DNA of 64,000 bases from CALIBK01 sp037444165 (GTDB taxonomy: Bacteria; Desulfobacterota; BSN033; UBA1163). The notes under the pieces are model-generated. The model had not been told where the DNA came from. It was given only the letters and a program-made list of their open reading frames with translations, and did not search any database. Both the position numbers and the translations under genes were made by a program. Every line of letters starts with the position of its first letter. Within the stretch, counting starts at the first letter, position 1. Below, piece by piece: positions 42,420-50,640 of this stretch. The stretch is taken from the NCBI GenBank assembly GCA_037444165.1, contig JBBIMX010000001.1, positions 39,052-103,051 on the forward strand, written 5' to 3'.

Positions 42420-44606
42420 ATGCTGAGATTCAATGACATTTTAGAGCGCCTCCTTTCCTACTATCCCAATGCGGATGTAGACCTCTTGAGAAAGGCCTAT
42501 GTGTTCTCGGCCAAGGTGCATCTGGGGCAGGTTCGGCTTTCAGGGGAACCCTACCTCAGCCATCCCCTTGAGGTGGCTGGAATTTTGACCCAGCTTCGCC
42601 TCGATGTGGCCACCGTCGCTACCGGACTTCTTCATGATACCGTAGAAGATACATTAACCACCCTTGAGGATATTCGAGACCATTTTGGGGAAGAAATCGC
42701 CCAACTGGTCGATGGGGTAACGAAGATCAGTAAAATTTCCTTAAGGTTTTCAGAAAAAGACCAGGCCGAAAATTTCAGAAAGATGATTCTTGCCATGGTG
42801 AAGGACATCCGAGTGATTCTGATTAAATTGGCTGACCGACTCCATAATATGCGTACCCTTCGCTACCACACTCCCGAAAAACAAAGGGAGATTGCTCAGG
42901 AGACCCTCGATATCTATGCCCCTTTAGCTCATCGTCTTGGAATTGATTGGATCAAAACGGAACTGGAAGACCTTGCCTTTAAACATCTTCACCCTGAGAT
43001 CTACGAAGAGATTCAAAAGAAGATCGCCCGAAAAGAGAAGGAGAGGTCAAGATACATCGACGAGGTGAAACGGATCCTGTTGAAGAAGCTTTATGAAAAT
43101 CATATCGAGGCAGAGGTGACAGGGCGTATCAAACAGATCTATAGTCTGTATCAGAAAATGAAGGAGCAGAATATCGATCTGGATCAAGTCTATGACATTA
43201 CCGCATTTCGTGTCATCGTCAATACGATTAAAGAATGTTACGATGTCCTGGGAATCATCCACTCTCTATGGAAACCCATCCCCGGTAAATTCAAGGACTA
43301 TATCGGTCTCCCAAAGGAGAACATGTATCAATCCCTTCATACCTCGGTCATCGGCCCTTATGGAGAACGAATCGAGATCCAGATTCGGACCTGGGAGATG
43401 CATAAGATTGCCGAGGAAGGAATTGCAGCCCACTGGAAATATAAGGAAGGAAAACCCCTGGATGAAGAAGAGGATAAGCGATTTAGCTGGTTGAGACAAC
43501 TTTTAGAATGGCAAAGGGATCTAAAGGATGACATGGAATTTATGGAGAGTGTAAAGGTGGACCTTTTTCCCAACGAGGTCTACATCTTCACTCCAAAAGG
43601 AGAGGTCAAGGTCTTTCCGGTTGGAGCGACCCCCATTGATTTTGCCTACAGTATCCATTCGGATGTGGGTCATCATTGTGCAGGGGCAAAGGTCAATGGA
43701 AAACTGGTTCCCCTGAAATATGAATTAAAAAGCGGGGATACGGTCGAAATCATTACCTCCCCAAATCAGAAGCCCAGCAAGGACTGGTTAAAATTTGTCA
43801 AAACCTCGAGAGCAAAAACCAAGATTCGTCAATGGTTCAAGGCAGAGGAAAGAGAAAAATCGATCGCTTTGGGGAAAGAGATTCTTGAAAAGGAGCTCAG
43901 AAAATTTGATCTTACACTGGCCAAATTGATGAAATCAGGAGAGTTGCTCAAAGTCGCCTTAGAATTCAGTTTCCAGGATGTGGACGATCTGATTGCGGCC
44001 GTGGGTTATGGGAAAGTCACTGCCAACCAGATCCTGGGGAAAATTATTCCTCCAGAAAAACTGGAAGAGAAAGAGGAAAAGGAAGAGGGTCGGTTAAAAG
44101 GACTTCTTCGCAAAATCAGACGGGCGGGCGGAAGAGAGGCGATTTTAATCAAAGGGATTGATAATGTCATGGTGCGCTACGCAAGGTGTTGCAATCCTGT
44201 TCCAGGAGATAAGGTCGTGGGTTTTATTACCCGAGGCCGAGGCGTGACCATTCATACCGCGGACTGTCAGAATATAATGGACGATGATCCCAACCGAAGA
44301 GTAGAGGTCGAATGGGATTCCACGAAAGAATACACCTATCCCGTTCGAATCCGTATCTATTCAGAAGATAAAAAGGGATTGCTGGCAGAGATCACCAGTT
44401 CCATCTCTTCCAACGAGGCAAATATCACGAATGCGAGCGTAAACACCACCGAAGACCATAAGGCGATAGGACTGTTTGAACTTCAGGTGAGTGATCTAAA
44501 CCACCTGAACAAAGTGATCAAAGGGATTGAAAGAATTAAAGGAGTCTATCGAGTGGAAAGGATGAGGGCAGAAGCAGAATTAGACAGCCTTGGTGACTCG
44601 GCCTGA
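42420..44606 (+). CDS. RelA/SpoT bifunctional (p)ppGpp synthetase/hydrolase
   Basis: 728 residues. HD hydrolase domain intact with HDTVED (H72-D77), synthetase domain (about 230-350), TGS (about 390-450), a CCNPVPGD zinc-like block (about 590) and C-terminal ACT (about 655-722). Full length for a Rel. With an intact hydrolase motif it should both make and degrade (p)ppGpp in the stringent response. Its 3' end overlaps the convergent rpmB by 27 bp. Confidence 0.94.
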   Translation: MLRFNDILERLLSYYPNADVDLLRKAYVFSAKVHLGQVRLSGEPYLSHPLEVAGILTQLRLDVATVATGLLHDTVEDTLTTLEDIRDHFGEEIAQLVDGVTKISKISLRFSEKDQAENFRKMILAMVKDIRVILIKLADRLHNMRTLRYHTPEKQREIAQETLDIYAPLAHRLGIDWIKTELEDLAFKHLHPEIYEEIQKKIARKEKERSRYIDEVKRILLKKLYENHIEAEVTGRIKQIYSLYQKMKEQNIDLDQVYDITAFRVIVNTIKECYDVLGIIHSLWKPIPGKFKDYIGLPKENMYQSLHTSVIGPYGERIEIQIRTWEMHKIAEEGIAAHWKYKEGKPLDEEEDKRFSWLRQLLEWQRDLKDDMEFMESVKVDLFPNEVYIFTPKGEVKVFPVGATPIDFAYSIHSDVGHHCAGAKVNGKLVPLKYELKSGDTVEIITSPNQKPSKDWLKFVKTSRAKTKIRQWFKAEEREKSIALGKEILEKELRKFDLTLAKLMKSGELLKVALEFSFQDVDDLIAAVGYGKVTANQILGKIIPPEKLEEKEEKEEGRLKGLLRKIRRAGGREAILIKGIDNVMVRYARCCNPVPGDKVVGFITRGRGVTIHTADCQNIMDDDPNRRVEVEWDSTKEYTYPVRIRIYSEDKKGLLAEITSSISSNEANITNASVNTTEDHKAIGLFELQVSDLNHLNKVIKGIERIKGVYRVERMRAEAELDSLGDSA

Positions 44607-44774
44607 ACGGAGACAACGCGTACAGATCCTCATCCTCCGAGTCCTTCCTTCTTGAATGGCCTTCACCTTGTGAAGATTGGGATACCAAATCCTCTGGGTT
44701 TTGTTGTTCGCATGACTGACGTTATGACCAAATACAACCCCTTTTCCACAGATTTCACATACCCGAGCCATCAC
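44580..44774 (-). CDS. rpmB: 50S ribosomal protein L28
   Basis: 64 residues. MARVCEICGKGVVFGHNVSHANNKT is the textbook L28 start, with paired cysteines CEIC, and a C-terminal RICTRCLRSG, together the four-Cys zinc version. The annotated start could also be one Met upstream (MMAR). 3' end overlaps rel on the opposite strand. Confidence 0.95.
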   Translation of the reverse strand: MMARVCEICGKGVVFGHNVSHANNKTQRIWYPNLHKVKAIQEGRTRRMRICTRCLRSGRVTKAV

Positions 44775-44836
44775 TCACCTCATTTTTTTTATTCAAACAT
44801 AACTCAGGCCTTCTAAATTTTCAAGGAACATTTTCG

Positions 44837-44963
44837 ATAACTCCTCACGGAAAGGTGAAAATAGATTCAAGCCCGACAGAATATTTCCGAAACCCATAGA
44901 ACGCAGAAGGATTTCTCCACTTCCCCTTTCGGGCCTATTCCCCATCTCTGAGTGAGGGATTAT
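44837..44963 (-). repeat. dispersed palindromic element R1, full copy b (inverted)
   Basis: 127 bp; the reverse complement of copies a and c, with ends ATAACTCCTCAC and AGTGAGGGATTAT. The TAA stop codon of the gene at 44960-45478 lies inside its terminal repeat, so the element abuts or trims that gene. Confidence 0.88.
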
Positions 44964-45478
44964 TTTGGGTTTTCGGCTAAAAATCTCTGGATGAAGATCT
45001 CGACCACTTCGGCGACGTTCTCACGAAGTTGACTCACAATCGATTTTGTAACGGAGCCTACCCCCCCTGTGGACCAGGTCACGGCGTAGGCCACTCGATG
45101 AGGATCTCGAATCAAAGAGACCTTTTGAATCAACATGATATCAATCGTATAAGGATAGATGTCACTCTCTGTTTTTGCGACGTTCACATTCAGATTAATA
45201 TAAAGATAGGGCTCCCCAGGAATCTTTGAACATTCTTCTCTGGAATAAACTTTAATCCCTGCCTTCTTGAGCTTGGCTTCCACATCCTTTTGAAGCTGAT
45301 CCCGTTGAAGCCCTTCCTTTTCCAATTCGGCCGGCAACTTTTCAACCAAAACCCCAACCCCTGTAAGCCCCTTTAAAGTAGCTCGATTGGACTGGCTATC
45401 AATGGCTATGGAAGGGGCATCGAAAATCTGGAAGAGAACAAAAAGAACCCATGCGATTAAATATTTTCTCGACTTCAT
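44960..45478 (-). CDS. secreted hypothetical protein
   Basis: 172 residues with an N-terminal signal peptide (KYLIAWVLFVLFQIFDAPSIA). The mature part has LTGVGVLVEKLPAELEKEG and a later YLYINLNVNVAK. I do not recognise the family; repeats of this type occur in uncharacterised exported proteins. The stop lies in element R1 copy b, so the original C-terminus may have been different. Confidence 0.65.
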   Translation of the reverse strand: MKSRKYLIAWVLFVLFQIFDAPSIAIDSQSNRATLKGLTGVGVLVEKLPAELEKEGLQRDQLQKDVEAKLKKAGIKVYSREECSKIPGEPYLYINLNVNVAKTESDIYPYTIDIMLIQKVSLIRDPHRVAYAVTWSTGGVGSVTKSIVSQLRENVAEVVEIFIQRFLAENPK

Positions 45479-45556
45479 CTCCTCCTCCTTCTTTACTCAA
45501 CCGAATATTTTTACTCTCTACCCTATTTTTAACCCTTTACGCCTGACGTCCTTTGT

Positions 45557-46717
45557 TTAATCTTTAAAAGCCGTCATCGGTTCCAGAATGAGTTCCCCTC
45601 TCTCAAACCGCTCGATGGAAAGAGAGGAGATATCAATGGTGGTGGCTCTTCCTTCAACGATCAATTCAGAGATCACCTTTCCCACGGCCGGACTGTGCTG
45701 AAACCCATGTCCACTGAAGCCATTGGCCAAGATCAATCCCTCCAACTCCGGGACCTTCCCAAGGATGGCATGATGATCTGGGGAGATTTCGTAGAGCCCT
45801 GCCCATCCTCTTGCAATCCGGGCCCCTTCAAGAGCGGGAACCCGATAGATCGCATTTTCCGAGGCTTCCACCATAGCCTCATAATCAATATGGGTGTGAA
45901 AACTGGGGGATTGATCCAATGGACCTGAAAGAAGAAATCCATCCACCTCTGGACGAAAATACCATCCGCGATGAAAATCAATGGTCAGAGGAACCGTCTC
46001 TTTTGTGAGATGAAAGGGGGAGGTCACAAAAACCTGTCTTCGAAGTGGTTTGACAGGGATCTTCACTTTAGCCATCTCCCCCACGATAGAGGCAAAAGGA
46101 CCTCCTGCATTGACCACCACAGGGGTTTCAATCTCATCTCTGTCGGTCTTTACTCCTCGAATCTGACCTTTACTCGAAAGAATCTCCTTCACCTCCTCTC
46201 CCTCATGGACCTCCACCCCCAACCTCTTTGCCCCCTGAACAAACCCTGAGAGAACCTCACTCGGTCCTGCATATCCATCCCAGGGGCAATAGGTGGCACC
46301 CAATAGATCATCGGATCGAAGGTAAGGCCACCGTTTCTTAATTTCATCAGGTTCTAAAAGCTCCACAGGAATATGGAATTTCCTTTGAAGTTTAACGTTC
46401 TCCTTAAATACCTCCATTTCCTTCTCTGTGGTGGCTAAAAAGAGATAGCCAATTCTTCTAAATTCGGGGTCGATTCCAAATTCTTCTTCAAAATGTTCAA
46501 AGGTTTGAAGGGAGAGAAGAGAGAAAAGGATATTGATCTCTGTTGAGAATTGGGTTCGAATTCCTCCGACACAGCGGCTTGTGGATCCTTCCCCTAATTG
46601 ACCTTTCTCAAAGAGAAGAATCCGCCCTGCTTTTTTTTGGGCGAGATGATAAGCAATGCTCACCCCAATAATTCCTCCCCCGATAATGACCACATCTGCA
46701 CTTCTTTTCATCGTCAT
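45557..46717 (-). CDS. FAD-dependent D-amino-acid/glycine oxidase-type oxidoreductase
   Basis: 386 residues of the DAO/SoxB family. Dinucleotide motif VVIIGGGIIGVSIAYHLA, second block GSTSRCVGGIR, and C-terminal ANGFSGHGFQHSPAVGK. Deaminates or demethylates an amine or imino acid; substrate unknown. Next to an Asp/Glu racemase-type gene on the same strand. Its ATG (46717) lies 3 bp after element R1 copy c, whose terminal GAGGGG supplies the only ribosome-site-like stretch. Confidence 0.9.
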   Translation of the reverse strand: MTMKRSADVVIIGGGIIGVSIAYHLAQKKAGRILLFEKGQLGEGSTSRCVGGIRTQFSTEINILFSLLSLQTFEHFEEEFGIDPEFRRIGYLFLATTEKEMEVFKENVKLQRKFHIPVELLEPDEIKKRWPYLRSDDLLGATYCPWDGYAGPSEVLSGFVQGAKRLGVEVHEGEEVKEILSSKGQIRGVKTDRDEIETPVVVNAGGPFASIVGEMAKVKIPVKPLRRQVFVTSPFHLTKETVPLTIDFHRGWYFRPEVDGFLLSGPLDQSPSFHTHIDYEAMVEASENAIYRVPALEGARIARGWAGLYEISPDHHAILGKVPELEGLILANGFSGHGFQHSPAVGKVISELIVEGRATTIDISSLSIERFERGELILEPMTAFKD

Positions 46718-46720
46718 TTA

Positions 46721-46847
46721 ATAACCCCTCGCTCAAAATAGGGAATAAGCCCGAGAGGGGAAGTGGAGAAATCCATCCGCGTTCTATGGGTTTCGGAAAT
46801 ACTCCTGTCGGGCTTAAATTTATTTCCACCCTTCAGTGAAGAGTTAT
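46721..46847 (+). repeat. dispersed palindromic element R1, full copy c
   Basis: 127 bp between the flavoenzyme and racemase genes; about 60 central bp are identical to copy a (35456-35583). Ends ATAACCCCTCGCT and CAGTGAAGAGTTAT are imperfect inverted repeats. Confidence 0.88.
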
Positions 46848-46852
46848 GTCAT

Positions 46853-47521
46853 TCATTCCTTTAAACTTGACCAAACATAATCCATCAATGTGAAATGGTC
46901 AAATAGAGGAATCCCTGTCTCCCTTCGGATCGCTTTTTTAAACACGGATAGGTTAGTACATTCAAGGATCATCGCTGTAAGGTCTGGGTTTTCTTTTGTT
47001 AACTTTGATACTTCCTCCACGATTTCCTTTTCTGCCTTTGGATAATCTAAATCTGGATGATCCATTGCAAAAACTCGATAAAATTCCCCTTCCCTCTTCA
47101 TTCCATGGATCACCAATGGGATCGAATCCGCATGGACCGCCTTTAAATGGTCTTCAGTTAAAGAATGGGCATCGATGGTCATCACACCGATCTTTCCTTT
47201 TCTTCCCATCATTTCATAGACCCAGGGAATCTGAATGAGACTCGAGGTGAAAACAGGCACTCTTACAGCAGAAGCGATCTCCTTCTGCCATAAAGCCAGA
47301 AAGCCACAGCTCGTAGTGATCGCTCGAGCCCCTCGGTCCATGAGGGATCGGGCCGCCTCTATAAAACGGGGGAGAAGGGTCCTATCCCTTTCCCTGATGA
47401 GTCTTACCGGAAATGCCCCTTCCACCTTCTCGTAAAGGACAGGAAACGGAAACGTCTCTCTATTCCCAATATCTCCAATCAACCTTGGGAATCGTGTATC
47501 CAGCAGGATGATCCCTATCAT
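46853..47521 (-). CDS. Asp/Glu/hydantoin racemase-family protein
   Basis: 222 residues from ATG 47521, with GGAGGAG close upstream; an ATG at 47542 is the alternative. Two catalytic-type cysteines sit in TTSCGFLAL and LECTNLSV, typical of the PLP-independent aspartate/glutamate racemase fold. Substrate unclear: could act with the neighbouring oxidase on a D-amino acid or hydantoin. Followed directly by element R1. Confidence 0.85.
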   Translation of the reverse strand: MIGIILLDTRFPRLIGDIGNRETFPFPVLYEKVEGAFPVRLIRERDRTLLPRFIEAARSLMDRGARAITTSCGFLALWQKEIASAVRVPVFTSSLIQIPWVYEMMGRKGKIGVMTIDAHSLTEDHLKAVHADSIPLVIHGMKREGEFYRVFAMDHPDLDYPKAEKEIVEEVSKLTKENPDLTAMILECTNLSVFKKAIRRETGIPLFDHFTLMDYVWSSLKE

Positions 47522-47649
47522 CTCTCCTCCCGAACCATACATAACATAAAATCAACCTTCTAATAAAGTTTTTCCCGCAGGGTAACCTCTCTCTCAGCTG
47601 GAGGAGGGGTCCGAGAGGGATTACCACTCCTCATTTTATACTTATACTC

Positions 47650-47678
47650 TTTACATTTTTGATATAATCGTGTATAAA
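47650..47678 (+). promoter_or_regulatory. candidate sigma-70 promoter for the TAXI-TRAP operon
   Basis: TTTACA (47650-47655) and TATAAA (47673-47678) with a 17-bp spacer, 35 bp upstream of the start codon. An overlapping TATAAT at 47663 lacks a matching -35. Confidence 0.6.
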
Positions 47679-47712
47679 AAACTTTCAAAAAACAAGAAGG
47701 AGGGACAATACG

Positions 47713-48693
47713 ATGAAAAAAACCGTCTTCGTCACAGCTTTTTTTCTGGGAATATTTGTAGCCTCTTCACTCTATGCCCAGACTCTCACATGGACTGCCG
47801 GGGGGGTCGGTGGGGGATGGTATGCCATTGCGGGGGGAATTGCCAATATCATCCATGAAAAAGCCCCTGGAATTACGATAAAAGTCATTCCAGGAGGAGG
47901 AACCGTCAACCCCCGATTGGTCGACAAAGGGGATTGCGAATTAGGTTGGGGACTTCCGTTTCTTAATGTAGCCGCCTGGAACGGTGAAGATCCCTATGAT
48001 AAGAAACATTCAAATCTTCGAGCCATCGCCGGAGGAATGAGTCTCAATTTCTTCCATTTCTACGTAGCGGCGGAGAGTCCCGTTCGAACCATGGATGAAG
48101 TGTTCAAACAGAAGAAACCTCTCCGAATGGCCATCTCTCCTACCGGAACATCGGACGAATGGGTCTTTCGAAAAGTGCTCGCTCACTATAAGACCGATTA
48201 TAAAGAACTGGAGTCAGCCGGATTTAAGTTCTTCAGAGGTTCCTATGCAGAACAGGCAAGCCAGTTTAAAGACAAAAATGTCGATTCTGTCTTTACATTT
48301 CTTGCGATTCCAGGGGCAGCCATCACAGAGGCCTCCATCGGTCGCCCTCTCCGTCTGATCCACTTTTCTCCCGAAGTCCTGAAGAGTCTTCTCCAGTACG
48401 GAATCGAGTCAGGAAAGATCCCGGCAGGGACCTATCCAAAAGCGGCCAACGCTAATGAAGAGATTACGACCGCCATCGCTGGAAGTGTAATCCTTATCAA
48501 TAAGAATGTTCCTGACGAGGTTGCTTATCGAATCACGAAGGCGATTCATGAAAACCTGGATCAGTTCAGAAAGATTCATGGTTCTTTAGTCCCATACCAG
48601 ATTGAGCACGGGATTACGGGATTGGGTGCCATTCCACTCCATCCAGGGGCAGAAAAATACTTTAGAGAAAAAGGGGTTCTGAAAAAATCCTAA
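47713..48693 (+). CDS. TAXI-family TRAP solute-binding protein
   Basis: 326 residues with a Sec signal peptide (MKKTVFVTAFFLGIFVASSLYA). LTWTAGGVGGGWYAIAGGIA is the TAXI family opening. It captures a carboxylate or similar ligand for the fused permease downstream. Start ATG 47713 with GGAGGG ribosome site. A hairpin separates it from the permease. Confidence 0.93.
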   Translation: MKKTVFVTAFFLGIFVASSLYAQTLTWTAGGVGGGWYAIAGGIANIIHEKAPGITIKVIPGGGTVNPRLVDKGDCELGWGLPFLNVAAWNGEDPYDKKHSNLRAIAGGMSLNFFHFYVAAESPVRTMDEVFKQKKPLRMAISPTGTSDEWVFRKVLAHYKTDYKELESAGFKFFRGSYAEQASQFKDKNVDSVFTFLAIPGAAITEASIGRPLRLIHFSPEVLKSLLQYGIESGKIPAGTYPKAANANEEITTAIAGSVILINKNVPDEVAYRITKAIHENLDQFRKIHGSLVPYQIEHGITGLGAIPLHPGAEKYFREKGVLKKS

Positions 48694-48705
48694 TTTTTCA
48701 TAAAT

Positions 48706-48742
48706 AGAACGCCCCCTTGATCCATCATAAGGTGGGCGTTCT
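48706..48742 (+). terminator. hairpin between TAXI binding protein and permease
   Basis: AGAACGCCC (48706-48714) pairs with GGGCGTTCT (48734-48742); the stem continues past one mismatch with CCTT/AAGG to 13 pairs, loop of 10. TTCCTTC follows. A leaky terminator or mRNA-stability hairpin giving more binding protein than permease is likely. Confidence 0.7.
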
Positions 48743-48759
48743 TTCCTTCAAACATTCCT

Positions 48760-50640
48760 GTGCGATCACTTAAGGGTTGGGTAAAAATTTTTGTCACCCT
48801 TTATGGGGTGGCGGCTTCCCTTCTCCATTTCTACACCTCAGGGTATGGAACGTTTGAACCTCGTACCCAACGAGGACTTCACCTTCTATTACTTCTCCCT
48901 CTTATCTATCTCCTTTTCCCAGCCACCAAGAATTCACCCAAAGACCGCCCTTCCTTCTGGGACTGGATCGCTGCTTTTTTCTGTTTCATAGGTCCCTTCT
49001 ATATCGTGTGGGATGCGGAACGACTCAATTTTCGAATGGTGGGAATGGATGAGGTTCGAACCATTGAACTCTTCTTAGGTTCTATCCTTGTCCTTCTGGT
49101 GGTGGAGGCCTGTCGCCGGGCCCTCTCTCGTTGGATGGCTATCACGATTGCCTTCTTCCTCATCTATCTCGCCACAGCTCCCCATTGGCCAGGGCTGCTC
49201 AAATTTAAAGGGTATTCCTTTCCCCGAATGGTGGAGGTCCTATTCTTGGCCGGAGATGAAGGGATCTTTGGCTTTCTCACCGGCATCTCCTCCAATATCC
49301 TATTTATCTATATTCTCTTTGCCGCCTTCATGCTCAGTGCAGGGGTTGGAGGCTTTCTCATCGATTTCGCTGTCTGGGCTGCAGGATGGTCTAAAGGGGG
49401 CCCGGCAAAGATTGCGGTCATCTCCAGTGGGCTTTACGGGACAGTCAGTGGAAGTACGGTGGCCAATGTCTATACCACCGGGAGTTTTACCATTCCCCTC
49501 ATGAAGAAAGGGGGATTTAGCCCAAAACAGGCTGCCGCGGTGGAAGCGATTGCAAGCACCGGAGGTCAACTCATGCCTCCCATCATGGGGGCAGGCGCTT
49601 TTATTATGTCAGAGGTCACGGGAATTCCTTACTTTAAGATTATCCAAGCCGCTGCCATTCCGGCCATCCTCTATTATTTGAGCCTGTTCTTTGTGGTTCA
49701 CTTCCTCTCATCAAAACAAGGGCTGAAGAGCATTCCAAGGGGAGAACGGATGAGGTTCCAACCTATGCTCCGGCATGCCTATTACTTTCTTCCCTTTATT
49801 TTAATCATTGTTTTTTTGGGATACGGATACTCTCCCAGTAAAGCAGCCTTTTATGTCATTCTGATCATTATTGGACTCAGTTTTTTAGATCGAAAAACCT
49901 GGTTGGGTCCAAAGAAGCTTATCGATACCTTCTATCAGGCGGCCATCAATGCGGCTATCATTGCTACTGCTCTGGCCGGCTCGGGAATGGTGGTTGGAAT
50001 CCTTACCCGAACCGGAGCCGCTCTGGCCTTTGGGAGTGTTTTGCTCAGTGCCTCCTATAATCAACTCCTCATCGCAATGATCCTGGTCTTTTTGGTCGTC
50101 AGTGTCCTTGGAACAGGGATTCCAACGACCCCTTCCTACATTATTGCTGTCACAGTGGGGGCGTCTGCTCTTGGAAAATTTGGGATTGCCATTCTGACCG
50201 CTCATCTCTTTGTCTTTTATTATGCCGTTCTTTCGGACCTAACCCCTCCGGATGCGATTACCGCCTTTGCAGCGGCCAATCTGGCTGGCTCTGAAATGAT
50301 GGCTACCGGGATGGAGGCATTTAAATTAGGAATGGCCGGTTTTCTGATCCCGTTCGCCTTTGTCTTCCAACCGGCTCTCCTACTTCAGGGAACACTTTTT
50401 GAGATATTGAAAGGATCCTTTCTTACGGCTCTCGGAGTGATCTGCCTCGCTGCTTTTCTGGTGGGGTATGTCTGGTCTCCTCTCAACTGGCTGAAACGCC
50501 TTCTCTTCGCCCTTGCTTCGATTCTCCTTGTCTTCCCAACCATTGGGATGGAGCTGCTTGGAGTGGGTTTGGCCTCAGGATTATTGATCTGGTCGAGGAT
50601 CAGAAGAGAGGAGACTTCCCTTCAAAGGACTGAAGGATGA
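48760..50640 (+). CDS. TRAP fused permease (4TM/12TM)
   Basis: 626 residues, mostly membrane helices. A DctQ-like N-terminal quarter is fused to a DctM-like rest (SGLYGTVSGSTVANVYTTGSFTIPLMKK, ASTGGQLMPPIMGAGAF blocks), typical of TAXI systems. Starts at GTG 48760; no strong ribosome site is seen, so the start is less sure. The 3' end overlaps the convergent murJ by 19 bp. Confidence 0.9.
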   Translation: MRSLKGWVKIFVTLYGVAASLLHFYTSGYGTFEPRTQRGLHLLLLLPLIYLLFPATKNSPKDRPSFWDWIAAFFCFIGPFYIVWDAERLNFRMVGMDEVRTIELFLGSILVLLVVEACRRALSRWMAITIAFFLIYLATAPHWPGLLKFKGYSFPRMVEVLFLAGDEGIFGFLTGISSNILFIYILFAAFMLSAGVGGFLIDFAVWAAGWSKGGPAKIAVISSGLYGTVSGSTVANVYTTGSFTIPLMKKGGFSPKQAAAVEAIASTGGQLMPPIMGAGAFIMSEVTGIPYFKIIQAAAIPAILYYLSLFFVVHFLSSKQGLKSIPRGERMRFQPMLRHAYYFLPFILIIVFLGYGYSPSKAAFYVILIIIGLSFLDRKTWLGPKKLIDTFYQAAINAAIIATALAGSGMVVGILTRTGAALAFGSVLLSASYNQLLIAMILVFLVVSVLGTGIPTTPSYIIAVTVGASALGKFGIAILTAHLFVFYYAVLSDLTPPDAITAFAAANLAGSEMMATGMEAFKLGMAGFLIPFAFVFQPALLLQGTLFEILKGSFLTALGVICLAAFLVGYVWSPLNWLKRLLFALASILLVFPTIGMELLGVGLASGLLIWSRIRREETSLQRTEG

